A DNA stretch of 64,000 nt from Siphonodentalium dalli (Eukaryota; Mollusca; Scaphopoda; Gadilida; Siphonodentaliidae). Made by a program: the position numbers and the translations under genes. The stretch lies in contig CP136069.1 of the NCBI GenBank assembly GCA_032622095.1, positions 6,000,976 through 6,064,975 on the forward strand, given 5' to 3'. Under the pieces are notes generated by a model that was not told the DNA's origin, made no database searches, and saw only the letters and a program-made list of their open reading frames with translations. Below, one piece after another: positions 1-10,985 of this stretch. Each line of letters opens with the position of its first letter. Position 1 is the stretch's first letter.

Positions 1-36
1 AAATTTTATTAAAAAAAATGATAAAAAATTGTTAGG

Positions 37-103
37 CCAATGCATTCTCTTATATATGCGAGGCGACCTATGGTCGACTCGCATATATAAGAGAATGCAT
101 TGG
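37..103. repeat. Palindromic module P67, copy 1
   Basis: Near-perfect palindrome that begins CCAATGCATTCTCTTATATA and returns to its reverse complement, with a short self-complementary centre containing GCGACC/GGTCGA. One outer side reads TTAGG and the other CACAGGG, so orientation can be assigned. The same module recurs at about 4671-4737, 4957-5010 (centre deleted), 5557-5623, 9896-9948 (right arm lost), 10759-10825, 17443-17509, 17722-17788, 27399-27453, 32845-32911, 33114-33180 and 33676-33742, with diverged copies near 23.72 and 30.66-31.79 kb. Here it probably is the right end of an element cut by the window edge. Confidence 0.9.
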
Positions 104-141
104 CACAGGGTCTTACTCAATTAATAGTGTGCTGTCATTTA

Positions 142-489
142 CAGAATGAGGTCCCCAGAGGGTGAATGTAGTCACGCTATCCCGCACAGTGGGCTAGCGT
201 CACCAAATCCCCCTCTGGGGACCTCATTCTGCATGGCCTCATATGCTATGGGAGACATAGACTCAGATTTAAGTTCCAAAATTGTCAATGTTGTGATGAA
301 TATACACCCATTGGGAAACTCGAATATGCAATGTGTCGTCTGCCAATTTGGGGATATAGAGAAACTAAACTAAAAAAGAAATAGAATCTATGTGAAGAAT
401 TTTCTATATAAATTTGATAATAAAGAAACCTTCCAGAGAAGATGAGACCGAAGCAGAATGAGGTACCCAGAGGGTGAATTTAGTGATGA
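142..489 (-). mobile_element. Foldback element FB-A, truncated copy
   Basis: A terminal palindrome (142-232; arms start CAGAATGAGGTCCCCAGAGG) is followed by a core of about 215 bp (238-452) and the first 37 bases of a second palindrome (453-489), where the copy stops. The core is the reverse complement of the core of the fuller copy at 1805-2249, which fixes the orientation. No coding capacity is seen, so it is a non-autonomous DNA element. The superfamily is not identified. Confidence 0.8.
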
Positions 490-1804
490 TACGCGAATTC
501 ATAAAAAAAACGCATGAGAGCTACGAATTTAAGATTTCTAGTATAAAAACAACCTTTGTCTCCTCAGATGTTCAGTTATTCAGACGTCTTCATCCCTTGT
601 TAAATTGTCCTGATATTCTGCTATGACGTTGGTGGGTTCTAGCTGAGTTTGCGGTAAGGCAAACTGATGCCGTTACGAAAATGTACCTTTATTTTATCTA
701 AAATTGTCATTTTCGCGCTGTTTGGTTAATCCGAGCGAGCGATTTGAGAAAAAATCATTGTCTGTATAATTTGTAATATATATATATTTTTGATTGAAAA
801 CTTTAATGACAGCTGCGCTGGTGTTTTCGAAATGACGTGAATAGCCATCTTGATTATAGTCAATTAGAAATAAATAAATTCAACAACTATTATAATATTT
901 CGCTATCTATAGATATGTTTTTGAATGTTTGATACACATTATGGCTTTTCCTGGATATGTTCAGAATATACGAAAAAAAAAACCCTACATTTTCTTAACG
1001 GCATCAGTTTGCCCTACCAGCTTCATATTAATCCAGCAGAATCCATCGGCATCATAACACATTATAGCAGGAGCACATCATGCATGGTTCGCGCTGCCAC
1101 TTGCCAAATTTGCCAATGACAAAAATAATTCACAGTTGGCTAAAAATATTTAAAATTTGGGAAAAGTTTTGGCAAGTCACTTTTTAATTCCTCAATATAG
1201 TTGAAAATTATCGGTCAGTCAATACTATTCATTTTAGCAAACTATTACAATAAAATTATATTAGTAGGTGGTGTTTTATATGGTTTCGAAAAAGTTAATA
1301 CCTCCATTAAGATGCAGATAATCTGGTAACATTATTATCGATGGGTGAATGGATTACATACACGGTGGTGTTTACATAGCTAATCCTCTTGTGGTGTTCC
1401 CTTCTGACGAAGCAACTCCTCTACCATTTTATTGTTCGGTGATTGGTTTATTGGTGCATGATAAACCACAATAGAGATGCGAGTATAATTGTTAACTAAC
1501 TGCTTTCCTGTCGATATCAAACGTCGTTCAAACCGAGAATGTCGAAACATAAAACCCAAAAAAGGTTGCAGAAAATGATACTATCGGAAATAACATTTGG
1601 CAAATTCTAATATAATTTTGCAAAAAATATTTTCATTTGGCAAATTATTTGGCAAAAGTAAATTTTAGTCCAGCGCGGACCTTGAGCATATGGCCAGCCA
1701 CGTGTCTGCAGGGTCCCCGTTAAGAGTTTGAAATTTAAACTGCACCCACTTCCCTTGAAGCAGAACAAACTGACAGGGATTCGCAGAATTCCATTTGCAC
1801 CCAA
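490..1804. other. Unassigned intergenic DNA
   Basis: AT-rich sequence with only short chance open frames and no protein motif recognised on either strand. No tandem structure or strong hairpin was seen by eye. Diverged transposon remnants cannot be excluded without a library search. Confidence 0.5.
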
Positions 1805-2249
1805 ACCTGAGTTTAGTGTCATTTACAGAATTAGATCCACAGAGGGTGAATTTAGTGACGCTATCCCGCATAACGGGCTAGCATCAATAAATTCACCCTC
1901 TGGGGACCTCATTCTGCTGAGGCCTCATCTTCTCTGGAAAGTTTCTTTATTATCAAATTTCTATAGAAACTTCTTCATTAAGATTCTTTTTCTTGTTTAG
2001 TTTAGTTTCTCTATATCCCGGCCGAAATTGGCAGACGACACATTGCACAATCGAGGTTCCAAATGGGTGTGCATCACAATATTCATCATTTGGGAACTTC
2101 ACTCTGAGTCTCCCATAGCAGATGAGGCCATACAGAATGAGATCTCAAGAGGGTGAATTTGGTGATGCTAGCCTGTTATGCGGGATAGCGTCACTAAATT
2201 CACCCTCTGGGGACCTCATTCTGCAAAGGACAGGCAAACTAAACTCAGG
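1805..2249 (+). mobile_element. Foldback element FB-A, complete hairpin-core-hairpin copy
   Basis: Both ends carry inverted termini (CCTGAGTTTAGT at 1805; its complement near 2238-2249). Just inside each end lies a palindrome of about 95 bp (about 1818-1918 and 2130-2225), and between them a 215-bp core matching 238-452 in reverse. Each terminus is thus itself a hairpin. The GTGACCCGCC family in this window is built the same way without sharing these sequences. No open frame of note, so it is non-autonomous. Confidence 0.8.
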
Positions 2250-2344
2250 CTTTTTTGCACCGCTCTTGGAACTTTTCAACTAGTGCCTCAAAATGTCTGA
2301 CTGTTGTAAATGTCCAACCTGACACCCAAACTCCATGTATGGTT

Positions 2345-2363
2345 TACCCCCCCCCCCCCCCCC
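2345..2363 (+). repeat. Poly-C tract
   Basis: A run of about 19 C residues directly at the left edge of the dispersed repeat R557 (copy A). Homopolymers of this length are prone to length error in assemblies. Confidence 0.9.
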
Positions 2364-2925
2364 TTGATGATTCGGTAAGATCGCCGGCTACCGGTGACAT
2401 TTTTCCCACATTTGGTGGACTTACGCGATATTAAGATATATACAAAGCGGGCATAGCAACATTCTTCCTTATTAAGCACACATAATATCCGACAAAATGT
2501 GTGTAATTTGTGGAGAGTCCCACTGGAACCAAAGAACTATATATTGCGAAACGGTGTGATTTGGTTCTCCGATTATTTTATCAACGCAAATTTCTTAATG
2601 CACATGAGACGACATTGTCACGACAACGCTCATTGCAACTAAAATACAAGATTTCTAATTTGCTGCATGAAGTTCGACGAGTATTGCTTGCGAAAATCGT
2701 CAACAAAACTTCCGCTTTGATTCTCCATTCTGTCATTTAGTTTTAGCGCGGGAATTGTTCTCAAAGCGCATAGGAAATTTAAGTTTGGGGGCAATCGGTT
2801 TTCGACGTTTTGGATTGAAAACCCCAAGCTATATATAGAAACACAGACTGGTACCCAGTCGGTGACAGAATCAGACAGGAAGTATGAATGGTGCGCTCTG
2901 GTTGAGAGTGTTGATACCCCCTAAT
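2364..2925 (+). repeat. Dispersed repeat R557, copy A
   Basis: About 560 bp shared with 7432-7998 and with a split copy between 18253 and 19736. It starts near CTTGATGATTCGGTAAGA and ends around GGTGCGCTCTGGTTGAGAG. The copies differ by scattered substitutions and small indels, as expected of an old interspersed family. No conserved open frame is common to the copies. Its class (LTR, SINE-like or other) is not recognised. Confidence 0.8.
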
Positions 2926-3109
2926 GTTGGAATATTTCTAGCTGATGGCTATTTCAAACCAACTTGACCAAAAGTAGAAACATATTTTGGAACATCAAAC
3001 AATGAGAACAATTTCAACCTGTTGTATAGAATTTCCGAATAATATTGTGTCAGGCATGACATTTCCAATTGTTGATATTGGCAATTATTTCGAGTTACAA
3101 AGTCCACGT
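2926..3109. other. Unassigned spacer
   Basis: No repeat partner, motif or tandem structure recognised between R557 copy A and the tRNA-like head. Confidence 0.4.
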
Positions 3110-3198
3110 TGGAAATATGTGGATTTTAACCATCATAGCAAGCGCTAGAAGGCGAAACGGCTTGGAGTTATACCTCTAACCGATTGAGCCACAGCGGC
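3110..3198 (-). repeat. tRNA-like SINE head (A and B box)
   Basis: On the minus strand the sequence starts GCCGCTGTGGCTCAATCGGT and continues TAGAGG, matching an RNA polymerase III A box. About 45 bases further on, GGTTAAAATCC resembles a B box. The spacing is compatible with a tRNA having a long variable arm. The acceptor and anticodon stems do not pair cleanly, so this is a tRNA-derived SINE head or tRNA pseudogene, not a functional tRNA gene. The 60-bp satellite starts immediately next to it. Confidence 0.5.
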
Positions 3199-3202
3199 CC
3201 AA

Positions 3203-4440
3203 TATGCATCATATGTAGGATGCAGGTAACGGTGAAGGGTGTGGTAGAAGACGGACCGTAGCGATGCAGGATCATGCTCGGAGGTAGTTGATGGTTATAT
3301 GAATATGTAGGATGCAGGTAGCGGTGAAGGATCATGTTGCGAGATAGTTGATGTTATATGAATATGTAGGATTAGGTAGCGGTGAAGGATCATGGTGGGA
3401 GATAGTTGATGTTATATGAATATGTAGGATGCAGGTAGCGGTGCAGGATCATGATGGGAGGTAGTTGATGGTTATATGAATATGTAGGATGCAGGTAGCG
3501 GTGAAGGATCATGTTGGGAGATAGTTGGTGGTTATATGAATATGTAGGGTGCAGGTAGCGGTGAAGGATCATGATGGGATATAGTTGATGGTTATATGAA
3601 TATGTAGGATGTAGGTAGCGGTGAAGGATCATGGTGGGAGATAGTTGATGGTTATATGAATATGTAGGATGCAGGTAGCGGTGAAGGATCATGTTGGGAG
3701 ATAGTTGATGGTTATATGAATATGTAGGATGTAGGTAGCGGTGAAGGATCATGATGGGATATAGTTGATGTTTATATGAATATGTAGGATGCAGGTAGCG
3801 GTGAAGGATCATGATGTGAGAGAGTTGATGGTTATATGAATATGTAGGATGTAGGTAGCGGTGAAGGATCATGATGGGAGGTAGTTGATGGTTATATGAA
3901 TATGTGGGATGCAGGTAGCGGTGAAGGATCATGATGGGAGGTAGTTGATGGTTATATGAATATGTAGGATGCAGGTAGCGGTTAAGGATCGTGATGGGAG
4001 GTAGTTGATGGTTATATGAATATGTAGGATGTAGGTAGCGGTGAAGGATCATGATGGGAGGTAGTTGATGGTTATATGAATATGTAGGATGCAGGTAGCG
4101 GTGAAGGATCATGGTGGGAGGTAGTTGATGGTTATATGAATATGTAGGATGCAGGTAGCGGTGAATGATCATGATGGGAGATAGTTGATGGTTATATGAA
4201 TATGTAGGATGCAGGTAGCGGTGAAGGATCATGATGGGAGGTAGTTGATGGTTATATGAATATGTAGGATGCAGGTAGCGGTGAAGGATCATGGTGGGAG
4301 GTAGTTGATGGTTATATGAATATGTAGGATGCAGGTAGCGGTAAAGGATCATGATGGGAGATAGTTGATGGTTATATGAATATGTAGGATGCAGGTAGCG
4401 GTGAATGGTCACGATGGGAGGCAGTTGATGTTTATATAAT
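3203..4440. repeat. 60-bp satellite array
   Basis: About 20 head-to-tail units of exactly 60 bp, each containing GAATATGTAGGATGCAGGTA. The first unit (3203-3300) is longer and diverged; the next two are slightly shortened, after which the period is exact. Because 60 is divisible by three and one minus-strand frame lacks stops, a 340-residue open frame (3390-4412) results, repeating MILHRYLHPTYSYNHQLPPI. It has no unique N- or C-terminal part, so it is not called as a gene. Confidence 0.97.
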
Positions 4441-4492
4441 ATAGTAACAGACCGACCCGAGGATTAAGGCGACTGTGAAATTTGGTGGTTAA

Positions 4493-4617
4493 CCCTTACA
4501 TGACGGGAGCTGCGCTGCATTGTGCAGCACTAAAGATCCTGTACCAATGCATTGTCTAAAATATCCGCATATATAAGAGAATACCCTGGCTTACAAGGTA
4601 CCGGTAATTGTAAATAT
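4493..4617 (+). mobile_element. TTAA-flanked element family T2, 5' fragment
   Basis: TTAA (4489-4492) is followed by CCCTTACATGACGGGAGC, the same start as elements at 30618, 31677 and 23682. A diverged palindromic module lies at about 4543-4589. The copy is broken at 4617/4618 by the GTGACCC MITE. TTAA targets with termini beginning CCC suggest piggyBac-type or another TTAA-specific mobilisation. No transposase is present. Confidence 0.65.
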
Positions 4618-5061
4618 GTGACCCGCCATATCAAATCCAGTCGTAAGTCGGGATTTTGTTTTACCCTGTGCCAATTCATTCTCTTATATATGCGAGTCGA
4701 CCATAGGTCGCCTCGCATATATACGAGAATGCATTGGCCTAACAATTTTTTACAATTTTAATAATTTTTTCTTGTATTCTTTAACAATTTTATAATTTCA
4801 CCCATACAGAGCCCCAGACAAACATGAGCAGACGTCACTCTTCTATGTGCTTCTATATATGTGTGGGGCTCCCTGCAGGGTAATGGATGTTTTTTATTTT
4901 ATGTCCTAAAAATTGTAAGAAGCATTTATTTAAAAACATGATAAAAAATTGTTAGGCCAATGCATTCTCTTATATATGCGAGGCGACCTATATATAAGAG
5001 AATGCATTGGCACAGGTTAAAAAAATCCCGACTTCCGACTGGATTTGATATGGCGGGTCAC
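4618..5061 (+). mobile_element. GTGACCC MITE, copy 1
   Basis: A 444-bp element with inverted termini GTGACCCGCCATATCAAATC. Each terminus runs straight into a palindromic module (4671-4737; and 4957-5010 with its centre deleted). The interior contains AGAGCCCCAGACAAACATG and GTGTGGGGCTCCCTGCAGGG, resembling ends of the T2 TTAA family and suggesting old nesting. Flanks are AAATAT on the left and AGATAA on the right, so the target duplication is unclear here. Non-coding. Confidence 0.88.
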
Positions 5062-5390
5062 AGATAATTAGGCCAATGTATTCTCTTATATAGTTAGTGG
5101 CTTGAGATTACGCCCAGTATCAACATATTTTTTTACACGATCATGTTTGCCACGCTTTGCCCAATCCACTATTACGTCTTGTACACGGAAATTCGTAATT
5201 TAATTTATGACTCCAGCCATAAAATTAAATTTATATCGAATTATTAACTTTGATTTTGAGATAACCTATTAACCTGAACGTTTACAGAATACATATTCGA
5301 CTCAATTTATTTAAATTTCTATATATTATCGATATTAGATCGTTGTTATCACCGGGAATTTATTGAAAATGGCGTACAGTACACTTTTAA
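5062..5390. other. Unassigned spacer
   Basis: AT-rich single-copy-looking sequence with no feature recognised. Confidence 0.4.
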
Positions 5391-5860
5391 TGCTTGAATA
5401 TTGCACTATCAGTATACTATATCTCTCACTGAGAGCTTTCCGATGAATGGCAACAAGCCATGTTTCCAACTAAATCATGAAAAATTACCCATAATTCTGA
5501 TGTGGTTAACCCTTTGAGTGCCAGGTCGATTTTTGTATCAACCCATATACCCTGTGCCAATGCATTCTCTTATATATGCGAGTCGACCATAGGTCGCCTC
5601 GCATATATAAGATAATGCATTGGCCTAACCATTTTGTTTTGTTTTTTTACAATTTTTTTACAATTTTAATAATTTATTCTTATATTCTTTAACAGACTTA
5701 TTTTGTAGGTTTAGGGCCGATGAGATCGGCCCCTGGCACTCAAAGGGTTAAGGAGTCAATATTTGGGGCATTACTGTAAGTGGAGACGTGGGTTAGAGAT
5801 TACAGCACACCACGCGATAAGTGTCATGGTACTGATGTACTCACACTGTAGACCTTCTTA
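5391..5860 (+). repeat. Dispersed repeat hosting a TTAA element
   Basis: Sequence around GATGAATGGCAACAAGCCAT and ATTACCCATAATTCTG is shared in reverse with 25850-26060. The homology resumes on both sides of 5510-5747, which is absent from the partner. The pair therefore gives an empty site for the insertion described next. Confidence 0.75.
5510..5747 (+). mobile_element. TTAA element family T1 (piggyBac-like MITE), complete
   Basis: A 238-bp element with termini CCCTTTGAGTGCCAG and CTGGCACTCAAAGGG, flanked by TTAA at 5506-5509 and 5748-5751. The paralogous sequence at 25941-26035 (reverse) holds a single TTAA (25952-25955) and nothing else, showing precise insertion with TTAA duplication. 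The interior is a palindromic module (5557-5623) plus AT-rich DNA. TTAA duplication and CCC-type ends fit piggyBac-related non-autonomous elements; Kolobok also uses TTAA. No transposase is seen. Confidence 0.85.
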
Positions 5861-6524
5861 TTCGTTTTGTTAATTGCGGATGCTCACATTTCTTAATGCA
5901 AGAACACCCAAACAGTGATTACGATTGCCCAGCCCAGTACTTAGCTGGTCTAATAACCTCACAGCATAGAGACAAAACATCTTTTCAATAGTGTTTATCA
6001 ACCTAATCTGTAGTTATAAAGAATCGAATTGTGGACGGTATTCCAAACCCCCAACCTCTGCGCCATTAATAGGATAGCTCAAAGAAGATCTCACTTGAGA
6101 GAAGATTAATTGCATACGCGTGTATATGAAGGCATCCGGCGGGCCGCATCGTTTAACTAGATTTATTCTTACCGTAGAACAAATATATACACGCACTTAT
6201 AATTGATATCAACCAGGCGGTATAGTTTTGAGTTGTTCGCCAGCTTTCACAGTGGTCTCGGGGTGCGATAGAAGGGTATCAATCCTTTGCTTCGTGCTAG
6301 CGGAACCGGAAACACTTGGAAACAAAGCGTCGACTCTGTGTGATAGTCAAGTGATGGAAGTGTGTGTTCGATACCGAATCTGATCCATCTGGAACAATCG
6401 CTCCAAACTTTCGCTCGCAGCAGGGAATTGTTGGAGTATTTTTTACAGCTATGATCTCCTACACATGTATATATTATATACACTCGTGGTGCGTGTATTT
6501 CCACAGTTATTACACGATTCTACC
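5861..6524. other. Unassigned intergenic DNA
   Basis: Short chance open frames only; no domain, RNA gene or tandem repeat recognised. Confidence 0.4.
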
Positions 6525-6935
6525 ATTATTCCAGTCAATAAACCCATTCTATAAATTGTGATATTAAACGTTCGTTTAATAACAGGAAATAGTGCCATGT
6601 GACCTTTGACTTCCGGTATGTCGTCTGTTTACATTCCGCACGCTACGTCTAAAAATACTATGGCTTCCAATATTTTTCCAACAAACTATAATGAATGAAG
6701 AGTTTGAAAAGTTATGTCATTAAATATACGCCATTAAATACGCCAAAGTGTCTTATTTATCTGGGACTATTTCTTTACGCGGGCAAACAACGCATAGTTA
6801 CGTGAAACGATATTGCATGCCTTATAGAAGAATGTTAGTTTCGCGTCCCATTTGTTGATTTAAGCATGTTTTGTCGAGGTTTTGGATCATGTAATAAATA
6901 GAATCTACAACTCGTCCCCAGTTTGTAATTTATGT
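6525..6935 (-). repeat. Dispersed repeat DR-S, copy A (source family of the 48-bp satellite)
   Basis: Matches 29205-29735 in reverse over about 400 bp. On the minus strand it holds GGGACGCGAAACTAACATTC inside a stretch that aligns with one whole 48-bp satellite monomer (plus-strand 6805-6865). The copy starts near the GTCCCCAGTTTGTAATT end and carries no long conserved open frame. It looks like an old non-autonomous element; the class is not recognised. Confidence 0.8.
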
Positions 6936-7431
6936 TATGTAATTTCAACCTTGACTGGAAATTTATACAATAAGGTTATATAAATAACAGTCTGTGTTAT
7001 TTATATAATAAGGTGATAGACAGTCTGTGTTGGAATTTGCTCCCGTAGCTCCATTCTTACAAAAAAACTACCCCTTTTGCAGGACAATAAATTGGACTGA
7101 TGTCTTTGAATTACTTTATTATATAGCAATCTCTTAATCACCAGACTTCTCGCGTGAACCACGCGTCGCGAGATTCCTAACTGTTTGATTACATGCATAA
7201 GAACTATGAGCGTTTTTATGTAACTGCACACTTATGGTTCCACTGCCGCACATACTCTGTCTAGACAAACATAAATTGATAGGTTTATGGTAGAACAGTT
7301 GAATGACCTTTCCTATAGGATAACAGCATTCTGGGTGTAACCCCTGACCCCGGTGGCGAGTGCATGCCACCTGTGTGTCAGAATGACTAGACTCGGAATC
7401 AGTAAGTGTAAAGTGATGAACCTAAGTCAAC
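6936..7431. other. Unassigned intergenic DNA
   Basis: Nothing recognised apart from short AT-rich direct repeats near 6970-7010. Confidence 0.4.
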
Positions 7432-7998
7432 AAACCTCCCTTGATGACTCGGTAAGACCGCTGCTACCGGCGACATTTTACCCACATTTGGTGCACTTCC
7501 GCGATATTAAGATATATATTAAGCAATGAACACTCATACTGAGTCCAGAGAACAGAGCAACGTGCTGCCCTTGTAAAGAACACAAAACATCGAAACAAAT
7601 GTATGTAAATTTTGAACCTGAAGTTTGAAAAGTCCCACTAAAACCGAAGAACTATATTTCGAAACGGTGTGATTCGGTTCTCCGATTATTTTATCAACAC
7701 AAACGTCTAAACGCACGTGTATGACATTGTCGGACGGTAAGACAAACATAAGAGTTCTAATTTGCTGCAAATTCGATTAACAGCTTGCGGAAATCGTCAA
7801 CAAAACTACCGCTCTGATTTTCCATTCTGTCATTATGTTCTAGTGCGGGAATTGTTCAAAAAGCACAAAGAAAATTGGACCGATCGGATTTCGCCATTTT
7901 TGCTGGAAAACCCATGCTAAATATAGAAACTCAGACCAGTACCCAGTCGGTGACAGAGTCAGAAAGGGTGTATGACTGTTGCGCTCTGGTAGAGATTG
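7432..7998 (+). repeat. Dispersed repeat R557, copy B
   Basis: Uninterrupted copy of the family at 2364-2925. It provides the empty-site reference for two insertions in the third copy (18253-19736): the sequence reads straight through GTCATTATGTTCTAGTG and TTGGACCGATCGGATTT where copy C is split. Confidence 0.8.
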
Positions 7999-8009
7999 CT
8001 AAGTTAACT

Positions 8010-8165
8010 CGTAGACGGCATAGCTAGACTGGGCATACTCATAGCTAGACTGGGCATACTCATGGCTAGACTGGGCATACTCATAGCTAGACTGGGCATA
8101 CTCATAGCTAGACTGGGCATACTCATAGCTAGACTGTGCATACTCATGGCTAGACTGGGCATACT
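8010..8165. repeat. 21-bp minisatellite
   Basis: About seven units of TAGCTAGACTGGGCATACTC plus A. The period is a multiple of three, which creates a short minus-strand open frame repeating YAQSSYE; it has no support as a gene. Confidence 0.95.
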
Positions 8166-8500
8166 CAATTTGAAAATATACTATATATTCGGCACCACTC
8201 ACGAGACTGAGCTGATCAATTACAAGTTATTCATTATTGTTCAACAGTATATTTAATGATTAATGGTATATGAAACCTAGCGAATAATACCTAATTTAAA
8301 GGCCCACTTAATTTTCGAACCCCCAGATTACATAAAATTAAATATATGCCATATTATATACCGTTTGAAAGAGGAAGCTCCAAAACATTGCATTATCAGC
8401 TTATCCGGTGTAATAAACTATGGCCATGTTGTTTTTGTTGAGTTGACAATGGTTATTGTCATCTAGATTGAAGTAAAAAGCAGTATTATTTTCAATGCAG

Positions 8501-8539
8501 GGGGAATAACTCTATATATTAAAGATAGAGTTATTCCCC
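8501..8539. repeat. Short perfect hairpin
   Basis: Arms GGGGAATAACTCTAT (8501-8515) and its exact complement (8525-8539) with a 9-base loop. Function unknown; it may be the relic of a foldback element. Confidence 0.7.
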
Positions 8540-9080
8540 TTCCGTGGAAAAGGTTTGAATTATGTTGCATTCTGGGAGCCAAAGGGGGGAAGTCATTCTA
8601 TGATTTCAGCAGTTTTCTATTTCTCTGTGGGCATCTTCTGAGACACAGATGTTTTTTTTTCAAATAGTAAGTAATGAATTATAGTATTTTAAACATATTT
8701 TATTGTAAAATCATATTTTACGTGATAATCCTGGAAAAAGTCCATATTTGACGCCCAGGTTTGCAATATTACTTTTTATCGGGACCCTGTGACGTCACAA
8801 ATTAACTATTGCGAAATGAATCGGTGAAATTGTGATGCGCGCGAAACACTGGTGGACTTAGCAGACGTTTCACTTCTGCATTGAGGTTTTTTTTTATTTC
8901 CGTGTTTACAATTCAAAATCATGCTTTCTGGTGATCAAATACAGGCTTTTATAGAGAATTAAGTGCCGACAAATATCAAAAGTAACCACTAAAGTTGTAT
9001 TCCCAAAATTTGGATAAACAGACAGATGGATAATAAAAATGTCATTATACAATGATGTGTACAGTATGAGTTTTTCTTGT
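8540..9080. other. Unassigned intergenic DNA
   Basis: No repeat partner, motif or gene recognised. Confidence 0.4.
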
Positions 9081-9084
9081 ACTC

Positions 9085-9210
9085 GTCCAGGTTGTGGTGA
9101 AAAGTCATATTGGACGGGACACGCAGATTCCAGGTTGTGGGGAAAAGTCATATTGGACGAGACACGCAATGTCGAGTCAAATATGACTTTTCACCACAAA
9201 CTGGAATCGT
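9085..9210. repeat. Direct plus inverted repeat cluster
   Basis: CCAGGTTGTGGTGAAAAGTC and its extension occur twice about 43 bp apart, then once inverted at about 9177-9206. The cluster can fold as a hairpin. Origin unknown. Confidence 0.7.
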
Positions 9211-9299
9211 AAAAGAAAAATACATACTGTACACAACATTGAGTAATGACTAAATATAAGACTTACAAATATCTTTTTCATTTCTTTTATTTGTAATTG

Positions 9300-9500
9300 G
9301 CATAGCTTATCACAAACCAAAAATCAACATGACAATAAACGAAATTGAAATTACAAACTACACCTTTTACCGGACTCGGCCTCCGGTTCGCAGTTCGACT
9401 TTTAATCCTCCCAAAAATTCCCAGTTGTATAAATAAAAACCCCATGTGCCCAGGCGAAACAAGAATATCTACATTAGTATACATGCGGCGCGGTAATAAC
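9300..9500 (-). repeat. Dispersed repeat DR-G, partial copy
   Basis: On the minus strand it contains GTCGAACTGCGAACCGGAGG, shared with 31330-31440 and, more weakly, 18700-18800. Copies share a segment but differ in length and boundaries. Class not recognised. Confidence 0.65.
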
Positions 9501-9522
9501 TTTATATTATAGAGAGGGCTAA

Positions 9523-9993
9523 CCCTTTCAGTGCCAGGGGCCGATCTTATCGGCTCTAATTTACGGTCTGTAAAATCGGCCCAAAACAATAAAAAAAAAA
9601 AATATATATATTTTTTTTCTTTTTTAGATTTTTTGTTTTTTGGGTTGAATTTTTTTTGGGTATGTTTAACATGCTATAGCGAATTTAAAAACAAACTGGA
9701 TAAGTCCTTAGGGGCATGTTATAACTCAAAACTATCACCAAGTATTCATGGTAATAATTTTAATGCCCATGAAAAACGTAAGATTCCCTGGCACTAAACG
9801 TACAAAATACTGAAAGAGTTAAAGAATATAAGAAAAAATTATTAAAATTGTAAAAAATTGTAAAAAATAATAACAAATGATGAAAAATTGTTAGGCCAAT
9901 GCATTCTCTTATATATGCGAGGCGACCTATGGTCGCGAGTTTTGGCACAGGGTATATGGGTTGATACAAAAATCGGACCTGGCACTGAAAGGG
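9523..9993 (+). mobile_element. TTAA element family T1, complete long copy
   Basis: Termini CCCTTTCAGTGCCAG and CTGGCACTGAAAGGG; flanks are CTAA (9519-9522, one base from TTAA) and TTAA (9994-9997). At 471 bp it is about twice the 5510-5747 copy. It carries subterminal inverted GATCTTATCGGC-type sequence and a half palindromic module at 9896-9948 whose right arm is replaced. No coding sequence. Confidence 0.82.
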
Positions 9994-9997
9994 TTAA

Positions 9998-10740
9998 GAC
10001 ACAAATGAGTCGGGTAACTATATCACCTCTTCTCTGATCAGTCCGCTACCTATTATACGTGTTTACATAACTCCCTTCCAAATACATTCTTACTCTTTGC
10101 CCACCTCATTTTCGGCTAATTATAAAACAATAACGCATGCCAAGAATACAACGGAACGAAACACTTTTTCTTTTACAAGAGTGTGCTTAGATCAAAGAGA
10201 TTGATCCGCGCCCGGTTCGGTTCAAGTCTGATTGGTTGAGAGACGTTTTCTATGTACCTGGCGTTTGTTGACGCGCAGCAACCCAGGTTACGTTTCGAGT
10301 ACGTCGTAATTTGGAGGCATCAATCAAGGGGACACCTAATTATTGTTTGGCACCGATGAAGAGTCAGGTTAATTAATGAGGCGTCTTGAAAGAAAACTAG
10401 TCGAATTCCAAGCACAACTGGGAGTGACACCCTTGTGGCTACGAACATTTGTCGGTTAGATGTTGTTTTATGGATTTATAAACACATGGACGTTTTCAAA
10501 CTTGGAACACGTTATGGATAAATAAATATGTAATAGTGCCAACATGTATGTTTTACATAGCCTGGTTGTTTCCGGCGTTGTGTCGTGGTTCGTGCCCAAT
10601 CTTATATATTATTTCAAGTAAACATTAAATATCTACGTGAGCGCACCAGTCATACCATTCATGCACCAATATTTGAGAAATATCGATATGGCCTCAAGTA
10701 TTGTTCTTTCGTGTAAACCTTATTCATTCCATATAATTCA
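9998..10740. other. Unassigned intergenic DNA
   Basis: No gene, repeat partner or structured element recognised. Confidence 0.4.
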
Positions 10741-10985
10741 AGATTGTTTTACCCTGTGCCAATGCATTCTCTTATATATGCGAGTCGACCATAGGTCGCC
10801 TCGCATATATAAGAGAATGCATTGGCCTAACAATTTTTTACAATTTTAATAATTTTTTCTTGTATTCTTTAACAATTTTATAATTCACCCATACAGAGCC
10901 CCAGACAAACATGAGCAGACGACACTCTTCTATATGCTTCTACATATGTGTGGGGCTCCCTGCAGGGTATTGAATGTTCTTTTTA
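10741..10985 (+). mobile_element. GTGACCC MITE, internal fragment
   Basis: Contains the left palindromic module (10759-10825) and the AGAGCCCCAGACAAACATG interior of the GTGACCC family, but lacks both outer termini. Confidence 0.75.

Noticed and set aside
3110-3198. Functional tRNA gene
   Set aside because: A and B boxes are visible but the acceptor and anticodon stems do not pair, and no clear anticodon loop can be drawn.
3390-4412. 340-codon minus-strand frame over the 60-bp satellite
   Set aside because: Same by-product of a multiple-of-three tandem repeat; it consists of repeats only.
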